Positions 8,028 through 15,071 of a stretch of DNA of 64,000 nt are shown in pieces. The notes beneath the pieces are model-generated. The model did not search any database. It saw only the letters and a list, made by a program, of their open reading frames with translations, and was not told where the DNA came from. Both the position numbers and the translations under genes were made by a program. Position 1 is the stretch's first letter. Each line of letters begins with the position of its first letter. The stretch comes from Abditibacteriaceae bacterium (lineage in GTDB: Bacteria; Armatimonadota; Abditibacteriia; Abditibacteriales; Abditibacteriaceae): NCBI GenBank assembly GCA_019239895.1, contig JAFAZH010000026.1:1-64000 (forward strand), read 5' to 3'.

Positions 8028-8829
8028 AAAACAATGTCCCCTGCTCGCTCTTTTCCACCACTTCTTTAATCGGCAATCCCAGTCGTTGCTTAAAAGCATC
8101 CACACTGCCGGGGGAATAGCCTGCCCAGTGATTGTTGAAGTAGCCCCATATTTCTGGAGTGGGCAAAGCTTTGATAATGTCGGCCCAGCGAGTTTCTTCG
8201 TTGGAGCAGTCTTTTTTTAAGCTGTTGAAGGGGGCCATTGGCGCGTCACGGTCGCCCAGCCAGCGGATATAGCTAAAGGATGCCGTGGAGTAAAGCGGCA
8301 AAGGGGAGGCGCTGGTGAGCAGGTTGCCCGTATCAGCCCAGGCCCAGGCAACACCCGCCGTTTCCAGCAAATCGGCATATTCTTGCTGGAACCAGGAGCG
8401 ATGCCGAAACTCCATTGCAAATTTCCAACCGCTGGGCAATAAGAGGAGAAAGTCACGCAATGTGTCTACGGAAGCTGCCGAAAAGTGCGGCGGGAACTGA
8501 AACAGCACTGGCCCTAAACGGTCTTCCAGGTAGCTGATAACATGCAGAAAGGCGTTAAATTCATCGGCGCAATCTATTAAGGATCTATCGTGGGTGATGG
8601 TGCGGGGCACTTTGAGGGCAAAGCGGAAGCCATCGGGGACGCGCTTGCGCCAGGATTCCACTACGCGCCGTGCCGGAATGCTGTACCACGTCGAGTCTAT
8701 CTCCACCGTATCAAAGTGGCGCGCATAGGAGGCCAGTTCATCCGCTGCGCCAGAAGGATAGAAGACACTTTTCCAGTCATCGTATTTCCAACTACTAGTG
8801 CCTAAATAAATGCGTTGCGAAGATGCCAT
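8026..8829 (-). CDS. DUF72 (YecE-like) family protein
   Basis: A 267-aa protein of the DUF72 family, a TIM-barrel fold of unknown enzymatic role. Family blocks are present: YLGTSSWKYDDWKSVFYP at residue 8, YARHFDTVEIDSTWYSIPA at about 35, FRFALKVPRTITHDR near 70, GPVLFQFPPHF near 105 and WGYFNNHWAGYSPGSVDAFK near the C-terminus. No export signal is present. The gene is monocistronic and convergent with the ABC-2 permease, with the palindromic element filling the gap between them. Some members of the family occur near DNA repair or nuclease genes, but nothing here fixes its function. Confidence 0.88.
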   Translation of the reverse strand: MASSQRIYLGTSSWKYDDWKSVFYPSGAADELASYARHFDTVEIDSTWYSIPARRVVESWRKRVPDGFRFALKVPRTITHDRSLIDCADEFNAFLHVISYLEDRLGPVLFQFPPHFSAASVDTLRDFLLLLPSGWKFAMEFRHRSWFQQEYADLLETAGVAWAWADTGNLLTSASPLPLYSTASFSYIRWLGDRDAPMAPFNSLKKDCSNEETRWADIIKALPTPEIWGYFNNHWAGYSPGSVDAFKQRLGLPIKEVVEKSEQGTLF

Positions 8830-8880
8830 ACAATGCCGCTATGAAAACCAGATGCCGAAATGCAATAGACTTGGTTGTGA

Positions 8881-9021
8881 GTGGCCCCGATTAAAATCGA
8901 GGGCTGCAAGACCAAACCCACCTACGTGGGTTTTGACATCTGAAATTAAATCATAAATTATGAACATCTAATCCGCGCAGGCGGATTTAGTTTTGCAGCC
9001 CTCGATTTTAATCGGGGCCAC
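8881..9021. repeat. Palindromic element, family C, copy 1
   Basis: Terminal arms of 28 bp are perfect inverted repeats containing CGATTAAAATCGAGGGCTGC. Inside are two small unlike hairpins: AACCCACCTACGTGGGTTTT and AATCCGCGCAGGCGGATTTA. A second copy in the opposite orientation is at 52628-52772. The remaining sequence between 8830 and 9160 shows no gene or clear promoter. Confidence 0.88.
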
Positions 9022-9160
9022 ATGGCAAGCGTGATGCTGCTGATAGATTGTTAAGTTTCGTTGCCACCTTGCAAAGTTGTTACTAACCCCGAAAGACAAT
9101 AAACTTGCCTACAGTGCTAACCGGATGCCGAATAATGTTTAGAAATTATAGCAGTAGTTC

Positions 9161-11263
9161 ATGATGGTAGTTGCCCAATCCTCTCCGTTACCCAGTCGCA
9201 ATCTTCAGCCCTGGCTGATTGGCGGCACTCTGGGGTTACTTTTCCTTTTCGCACTGCGCGCCCTACTGTTGCCCGACCCCACCTCATCGCTTTTCTTTCG
9301 CGCCCAGCGGTTAGAAACCCAGGGCCGCTTAGAAATGGCCCTGCGCCATTATGCCTTGCTGGTGGAGTTGCACCCGGAGTCTTCTTACGCGCCGACCGCC
9401 CTACAGCACGAGGGAGATATTTTGACTAGCCTGGCGCAACACGCCCGGCGTGGAGAGGATGCTAAGTACTACTCCCAGGCCGTAGCCTCATACATGCGGT
9501 TGGCTGAAACTTATATATCCAGCCCCCTCGCTGGCGACGCGCTACTTTCAGCCGGGGAATTAGCCTCGAATAACCTGCACGATACCAAGACAGCCAAGCA
9601 AGCCTATAATACCCTCCTGGAACGTTTTCCTAATAATATGGATTACGTTTCCGAAGCGACTTTGCGCTTGGGCCGTCTCGCGCTCACTGAAGGCGATGCC
9701 AAGAAAGCCCAGACGCTCTTGCAAAATGTGCTGCAACACTACACTAATTACCCCGACCGTTGCGCCGAGGCACAATATAACCTCGGTGTCACTTACGAAA
9801 CTCTTTTTAAGAACAAGCCGTGGGCCAAGAACGCCTATTTAGCAACCTGCACGCATTACCCTCAAAGTGTATGGGCCAGCACGGCCCGTGAACGACTGGG
9901 AATGCTTTTCTATCATGAGAATGCGCCCATTATGCGCCGGGTGCAGATTGAAGTCACGCCTTTACCCGATGAAGGCATTGCCAACGGCTCCCTCTTTGCG
10001 GCCCTGCGTCCGCTCCTAGCGGCTCGTAAATTGGAGGTCAGTGACATTTCGTTGCGCGGCTGGTCGTTAGAGCCATTCTTTGCTGGCTTTGCCCCGGATG
10101 ATCCGGCGCGTATCGTACAGGCACCCTTTGATGGTTTCGATAACGCGGTGGCCAATGCGGGGCTGCGTTACACGAAGTTCAATGAGAAAGACGATACCGC
10201 AGCCTTGCAAGCTTTGCAGAGTGAACTGGATGCGGCGCGGCCCCCGGTGATCTTTAATGGACGCTGGGCACTGGCGGTTGGCTACGACACCGCGCGCAAC
10301 GAAGTCTTAATTCAAAATCACGGCGCTCAATTCGACACCATGCCGAAAAAGGATTTTGCCCTTTCCTGGAAACAGCCTTCTCCTTTTGGCGGCAGCCATA
10401 CCATGCTGGCTTTTTATATGCCAGGGGAACGCGCCACTTTTGCCAAGCCCCAGCCAGCGGCTATTTCAGCGGAGCGGATTGCACCACAACCGACCCCAGT
10501 TGTGGGCGGCAAGCCGAGTGTGCCAACCGTCAGCGCGACGCCCGAAGTTCCCAATTTAAGCACACCGACCTTCATCTATTCGCTCAAACCTTTAACGGCT
10601 AACGCTGCCCACCGCCGGACTTTGCGCCGTGCGGTGGCCTTAATGCGCCGCCCCCAAGAGGGCGATGCTCTGCTCAATCTCGAAGCGTTAGCCGCCTTGT
10701 CGCAAGAACTGACCAGAGTAGCCATTACACCCCAGTCCAGTTCAGTTGCTGCCAACCTAGCCTCACCGATTCCACAACCGGAGACTGGAACCTCACGTAG
10801 CGAGACGCCAGGCACAGATAATCCCGACCCTAATGCCACGCCATCTACGGCCAGAGCCAGCGCAACTGTAGCTCCAACTCCTACTACCCCCGCAGCCCAG
10901 GCCCCACCAACCCAAGCGCCGCCACTGGACGCTGCCGACCGCACCCGCGCGCTCCTGGTTTGGTTCAAAGCCCCTTTGCAACAGTGGATCAAGACGCGCC
11001 GCGATGCCGCCGCATATCTAGACGCGGCGGCTAATGCGCTACGCGATCCAGTTCTCAAGCTGGCTGCTGATAACTTCCGCAAATCTATTAATGAGTTGCA
11101 AAACGCCGCCGCTGCCCTCCCCGCTGCCAATGACTTGAGCACTGATGGCAAAGTCCTGCACGAAAATGCCCGTCGCCGCTTAGAAGTCGCCAGCCGCCAT
11201 GTAGATGCTGCTCGCACCTACGAAAGCCGTGCCGTGGACGAGATGAGCGAAGTCGCCCGTTAA
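9161..11263 (+). CDS. Membrane-anchored TPR protein with C39-like domain
   Basis: A 700-aa protein. A single membrane segment (residues about 21-37) is followed by tandem TPR/YbgF-like helices (44-250: LETQGRLEMALRHYALLVEL, YNTLLERFPNN, AQYNLGVTYE). A domain at about 265-425 resembles peptidase C39-like folds (VIFNGRWALAVGYDTARNEV). It lacks the catalytic Cys, and the usual His is not in place, so it is probably a non-catalytic relative. A Pro/Thr/Ala-rich linker (430-600) leads to a helical C-terminal segment rich in Ala and Arg. It is probably an envelope scaffold. Two adjacent ATG codons (9161, 9164) are possible starts. Monocistronic. Confidence 0.75.
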   Translation: MMVVAQSSPLPSRNLQPWLIGGTLGLLFLFALRALLLPDPTSSLFFRAQRLETQGRLEMALRHYALLVELHPESSYAPTALQHEGDILTSLAQHARRGEDAKYYSQAVASYMRLAETYISSPLAGDALLSAGELASNNLHDTKTAKQAYNTLLERFPNNMDYVSEATLRLGRLALTEGDAKKAQTLLQNVLQHYTNYPDRCAEAQYNLGVTYETLFKNKPWAKNAYLATCTHYPQSVWASTARERLGMLFYHENAPIMRRVQIEVTPLPDEGIANGSLFAALRPLLAARKLEVSDISLRGWSLEPFFAGFAPDDPARIVQAPFDGFDNAVANAGLRYTKFNEKDDTAALQALQSELDAARPPVIFNGRWALAVGYDTARNEVLIQNHGAQFDTMPKKDFALSWKQPSPFGGSHTMLAFYMPGERATFAKPQPAAISAERIAPQPTPVVGGKPSVPTVSATPEVPNLSTPTFIYSLKPLTANAAHRRTLRRAVALMRRPQEGDALLNLEALAALSQELTRVAITPQSSSVAANLASPIPQPETGTSRSETPGTDNPDPNATPSTARASATVAPTPTTPAAQAPPTQAPPLDAADRTRALLVWFKAPLQQWIKTRRDAAAYLDAAANALRDPVLKLAADNFRKSINELQNAAAALPAANDLSTDGKVLHENARRRLEVASRHVDAARTYESRAVDEMSEVAR

Positions 11264-11443
11264 AGCGAGACCAGCGATTCTCAAAGCTCGATAGTGTCAT
11301 CCCTCATATCAATGCAAAAGGCGATATTGTAGCAGGGTTTAAGAGGAGACCATAGATTCAACCTGCTCGTTTTGGTTGAGCCATCTGTGTGCGTTACAAT
11401 AAGTGCAGACGCTAAAGTGCAGACTTCATCCGAGGATAAGACT

Positions 11444-13231
11444 ATGTCCGCCGACTCAACGGCTTCCAATATAGAGATCATTCAATCCGATAACTCTACC
11501 CATCCCATTGGCTCATTCATGCTCGTCTTGCACGCGCATCTGCCGTGGGTGCTATCGCATGGGCGGTGGCCCAATGGCGTGGACTGGCTTTGTGAAGCCA
11601 CGGCGGAAACCTATATTCCTCTCCTCAATGTCTTTAATCGCCTGCTCAACGACGACATTGCGCCGCGTGTCACATTAGCCATCACGCCAGTGCTGTGCGA
11701 TATGCTTTCCAGCATGTCGTTCATGTACACCTTTCAGGAGTATTTGCAGTTCCGCATTGATGCAGCCAGTCGCAATGCCCGTGAATTCGCCGCACAGGGC
11801 TTAGATGATTACCGCGACATCGCGCTCTTCTGGGAGAACTGGTATACCAACATTGCCCGCGACTTTGAGCAGACTTACGAACGGGATGTGGTAGGCGCAT
11901 TCCGCAAGTTGCAGGATCACGGTGGGCTAGAAATTATTACTTCCACTGCAACCCATGCCTACCTGCCACTCTTAGGCACCGACGAGGCAATCCATGCACA
12001 AATTCGGCTGGGCGTGGATAGTTATAAAAAGCACTTCGGACGCCAGCCACGGGGTATCTGGCTACCAGAGTGCGCCTATCGTCCACGCGGCGAATGGCTA
12101 CCCCCAGAAGCCGTGCGTGCTGAAGGCACCAAGCCTGTTTTGCGTAAGGGTGTAGATGAGTTTCTGGCCGCGAATCAACTGCATTATTTCGTCATAGATA
12201 GCCATCTGTTGCACGGGGGTAAGCCGCCCGGACATTATCTGGAACGCTATGACTCGCTGCGCTGGATGCACGAAACCTTTGCGGACCAGCACGTTGACAC
12301 ACCCGAAGATGGTTCGCGTTCGCCGCACGAGGTTTATTTGGTTTCCTCCGCACCCGGCAGTGCGGCTCCCGTGGCTTGTTTCACGCAGCACGAGCCAACC
12401 TCAACCCAGCTCTGGCAAGCGACTGGAGGTTATGCTTGCGAAGGTGTTTACCTCGACTCCCACAAGAAACATTTTCCCGGTGGCCATCGCCTCTGGCGTG
12501 TGACCTCGCCCTCTGCCAACCTCGCCCAGAAGGAACCTTACGAACCTCTACGGGTAGGCGAGACTTGTGAAGCGCAAGCCAATCACTTCGTTGGCATGGT
12601 CAAAGACGCCCTGCGCAGTTACTCCGAGCAGTCTGGGCAATTGGGTATCGTCTGCTGCACCTGCGATGCGAAGCTATTTGGCCCCATGTGGTTTGAAGGC
12701 ACCAACTGGTTCTACCGCACGCTCAAGAAATTATGGCAGGATGAAGAAATCAACCTTTCCACGGGCAGCCAGTATATAGATATGCTGGATTCTGCCGAGA
12801 CCATTACCCTGCCCGAAGGCAGTTGGGGCGAGGGCGGCTCTGACCTCATCTGGCTCAATGCCGATACAGAATGGATTTGGCGCGAGATCTACGACTGCGA
12901 AGCCATCATGAGCCGCCTGGCCCGTGAATATAAAGATACCCCGAACCCAAAACTGCGCCAGATTTTAGAGCAATGCGCCCGCGAAGTCCTGCTCATGGAA
13001 TCCTCCGACTGGCCCTTCCTCATTTCGACCATGACGGCCCGCGAATATGCCGAACTGCGTTGCGCTGGCCACGTTGATATGTTCCGGCGGCTGGTGGGCA
13101 TTGCCGAAAAAGTCGCCGCCGGAGAATTTATGAGCGAAGGCGAACGCCAGTTCCTCCACGCCACCCAGGAACGCGATAAATGCTTCTCTCCCATCCCGTT
13201 GGAATTATGGGCTAATTCTCTGGGAGATTAA
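11444..13231 (+). CDS. GH57-family glycosidase (1,4-alpha-glucan branching enzyme type)
   Basis: The 595-aa product begins its core with GSFMLVLHAHLPWVLSHGRWP, the N-terminal signature of GH57/DUF1957 branching enzymes. It carries the nucleophile motif GIWLPECAYRP with Glu209, and a C-terminal helical DUF1957-like domain. GH57 branching enzymes introduce alpha-1,6 branches into glycogen. The second catalytic Asp is expected in the segment CTCDAKLFGPMWFEGTNWF. I chose ATG 11444 because GAGGATAAG lies just upstream; an in-frame TTG 72 nt earlier is weaker. The stop codon (13229-13231) overlaps the first bases of the inverted repeat that frames the next gene. No glycogen synthase gene is nearby. 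Confidence 0.88.
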   Translation: MSADSTASNIEIIQSDNSTHPIGSFMLVLHAHLPWVLSHGRWPNGVDWLCEATAETYIPLLNVFNRLLNDDIAPRVTLAITPVLCDMLSSMSFMYTFQEYLQFRIDAASRNAREFAAQGLDDYRDIALFWENWYTNIARDFEQTYERDVVGAFRKLQDHGGLEIITSTATHAYLPLLGTDEAIHAQIRLGVDSYKKHFGRQPRGIWLPECAYRPRGEWLPPEAVRAEGTKPVLRKGVDEFLAANQLHYFVIDSHLLHGGKPPGHYLERYDSLRWMHETFADQHVDTPEDGSRSPHEVYLVSSAPGSAAPVACFTQHEPTSTQLWQATGGYACEGVYLDSHKKHFPGGHRLWRVTSPSANLAQKEPYEPLRVGETCEAQANHFVGMVKDALRSYSEQSGQLGIVCCTCDAKLFGPMWFEGTNWFYRTLKKLWQDEEINLSTGSQYIDMLDSAETITLPEGSWGEGGSDLIWLNADTEWIWREIYDCEAIMSRLAREYKDTPNPKLRQILEQCAREVLLMESSDWPFLISTMTAREYAELRCAGHVDMFRRLVGIAEKVAAGEFMSEGERQFLHATQERDKCFSPIPLELWANSLGD

Positions 13232-13260
13232 CCACAGAGACACCGAGGCACAGAGAAGAT
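13228..13260. repeat. Left terminal inverted repeat, family A (GxxExxY unit)
   Basis: This 33-bp sequence starts TTAACCACAGAGACACCGAG and is the perfect reverse complement of 13746-13778. It contains the GH57 stop codon and begins the 551-bp unit that carries the GxxExxY gene. Confidence 0.92.
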
Positions 13261-13305
13261 TAGGAGAGTTTAGCTTATAGCTTGGTTATGGTAATCTTTA
13301 GCTTT

Positions 13306-13713
13306 ATGAGCTATAACTACCAAGACTGCAATGAAGAGGATACAGGCAAAGACCCACTAACCGCTAAAGTTATTGGTGCGGCTATTGAGGTTCACCGTGC
13401 TCTTGGCCCAGGTTTACTGGAATCAGCTTATGAAGAATGTCTTTTCTACGAATTAACTCAAGCCAGGTTGAGCCTCCAACGGCAAGTACCACTACCCATC
13501 TTGTACAAAGAAGTCAGGCTTGATTGTGGCTACCGTCTGGACATTGTGGTGAATGAATCACTAATTGTAGAACTAAAAGCTGTAGAAAAATTAGTGCCAG
13601 TACATGAAGCCCAACTTCTCACCTACTTAAAACTCACAGGCATGAGAACTGGCCTCCTAATTAACTTCAACACTGCCCTGCTGAAGAACGGCATTAAACG
13701 ACTAGTTCTCTAA
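13306..13713 (+). CDS. GxxExxY family protein (PDDEXK-like)
   Basis: A 135-aa protein with the family signature VIGAAIEVHRALGPGLLESAYEECL, in which G-L-L-E-S-A-Y is the GxxExxY motif. DCGYRLDIVVNESLIVELKAVE follows; its D..(E)xK core resembles a PD-(D/E)XK nuclease active site, and the family is filed as PDDEXK_3. The function is unknown. Possible starts are TTG 13282, ATG 13288 and ATG 13306; the last best matches typical family N-termini, and none has a good ribosome binding site. The gene lies between perfect 33-bp inverted repeats that fill the rest of the gap between the GH57 and alanine dehydrogenase genes. That makes it look like cargo of, or the driver of, a small mobile unit. Codon use seems more AT-rich than its neighbours. 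Confidence 0.88.
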   Translation: MSYNYQDCNEEDTGKDPLTAKVIGAAIEVHRALGPGLLESAYEECLFYELTQARLSLQRQVPLPILYKEVRLDCGYRLDIVVNESLIVELKAVEKLVPVHEAQLLTYLKLTGMRTGLLINFNTALLKNGIKRLVL

Positions 13714-13745
13714 AGCCTCCTGAACAATAAAACTCCCTTTCTCTC

Positions 13746-13778
13746 ATCTTCTCTGTGCCTCGGTGTCTCTGTGGTTAA
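13746..13778. repeat. Right terminal inverted repeat, family A (GxxExxY unit)
   Basis: Perfect 33-bp reverse complement of 13228-13260. It ends 8 nt before the ald start codon, leaving no room for a normal ribosome binding site outside the repeat. A related pair without the gene is at 60833-60974. Confidence 0.92.
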
Positions 13779-13786
13779 CTTAAAAC

Positions 13787-14902
13787 ATGAAAATCGGAAT
13801 TCCTCGTGAAATAAAGGCCAACGAAAACCGCGTGTCGCTGCGGCCCGCCGGTGCCGAAGTGTTGGTGCAGGATGGGCATGAAGTGCTCATTGAAAAAGAC
13901 GCTGGCGTCGGCAGTGGCTTTTCTGATCACCAATACGAGCAAGCCGGAGCACGCATTCTGGACGAAGCGAAGGCAGTGTGGGAAGCCGCTGATTTAATCC
14001 TCAAAGTTAAGGAGCCACTACCCAGTGAGTATCCTTTCTTGCGTCCTGGGCAAACAGTTTTTACCTACTTCCACTTTGCCGCATCCCAAGAGCTAACCCA
14101 GGCCGTCATAGATTCTGGAACGGTGGCCATCGCCTATGAAACGGTGCAGGAACCCGATAGAAGTCTGCCCTTGTTGCTGCCGATGAGCGAAGTGGCTGGG
14201 CGCATGGCAGTGCAAGAAGGCGCTAAATACTTAGAAAAATATTTTGGTGGTCGTGGCCTGCTCCTGAGCGGCGTCCCCGGCACACCACGCGCTGATATTC
14301 TCATTATTGGTGGTGGCATTGTGGGCATCAACGCCGCCAAGATTGCCGCTGGCTTTGGAGCCAATGTCACCATTCTGGATGTGAACCTAGACCGTCTCCG
14401 CTACCTGGATGACGTGATGCCTGCCAATGTTTCGACACTCTACTCTGATCCCCACACCATCCGCGACGGCATCCGCCGTGCCGATGTGGTCATTGGAGCC
14501 GTCTTGCTGCCCGGTAAGAAAGCGCCGCGCCTGATTAAGCGCGATGATCTCAAAACCATGCAGGAAGGGGCTGTGATTGTGGATGTCGCCATAGACCAGG
14601 GCGGTTGTGTGGAAACGTCGCATCCGACAACCCACGAAAACCCCACCTTCGTCGTAGATGGTGTGATTCACTACTGTGTCGCCAATATGCCCGGTGCCGT
14701 GCCGCGCACCAGCACCATCGCTTTGACAAATGCCACATTCCCCTATGTGCGTCGTTTAGCGAATCGGGGTTGGCGCGACGCAGCTAATAAAGACGCGGCA
14801 CTTAAAAGCGGCTTGAACATTGTTGAAGGCAAAGTTACTTATGCGGGAGTGTCTGAAGCATTCGGGTTGGAATACACATCCCCCGAATCTGTGCTTCAAT
14901 AG
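13787..14902 (+). CDS. ald: Alanine dehydrogenase
   Basis: The 371-aa protein is a full-length alanine dehydrogenase, which interconverts L-alanine + NAD+ and pyruvate + ammonia. It begins MKIGIPREIKANENRVSLRP, where the Arg and the later Lys of LKVKEPLP bind pyruvate. It contains FTYFHFAASQELT with the catalytic His, and the Rossmann motif IIGGGIVGINAAKIAAGFGA near residue 170. The family block NMPGAVPRTSTIALTNATFPY closes the substrate site near residue 300. The usual length is about 370 aa. The start lies 8 nt after the right repeat of the GxxExxY unit, so its native promoter and ribosome binding site may have been displaced. Its stop abuts another palindromic element at 14904. Confidence 0.95.
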   Translation: MKIGIPREIKANENRVSLRPAGAEVLVQDGHEVLIEKDAGVGSGFSDHQYEQAGARILDEAKAVWEAADLILKVKEPLPSEYPFLRPGQTVFTYFHFAASQELTQAVIDSGTVAIAYETVQEPDRSLPLLLPMSEVAGRMAVQEGAKYLEKYFGGRGLLLSGVPGTPRADILIIGGGIVGINAAKIAAGFGANVTILDVNLDRLRYLDDVMPANVSTLYSDPHTIRDGIRRADVVIGAVLLPGKKAPRLIKRDDLKTMQEGAVIVDVAIDQGGCVETSHPTTHENPTFVVDGVIHYCVANMPGAVPRTSTIALTNATFPYVRRLANRGWRDAANKDAALKSGLNIVEGKVTYAGVSEAFGLEYTSPESVLQ

Positions 14903-14903
14903 C

Positions 14904-15057
14904 GCCGGGGCTATAAAAGCCCCGGCAGGGAGGCTAAAGCCGACCGTCCTTTGGACGGCATACAGCAAGGGCACGATAAATCATGCCCCTACATGTGGCG
15001 TCCAGCGGACGCTTGGCGGCTTGTCCGCCTTCCTGCCGGGGCTTTTATAGCCCCGGC
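14904..15057. repeat. Palindromic element, family D, intact copy
   Basis: The arms start GCCGGGGCTATAAAAGCCCC, each itself a hairpin. They continue inward with AGGCTAAAGCCGACCGTCCT on the left and GTGGCGTCCAGCGGACGCTT on the right. At the centre sits a separate small palindrome GGGCACGATAAATCATGCCC. The element fills the gap between ald (stop at 14900-14902) and the next gene. The halves of another copy are found apart at 46131-46205 and 48616-48675. Confidence 0.88.
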
Positions 15058-15071
15058 ACACCTACTTTGAT

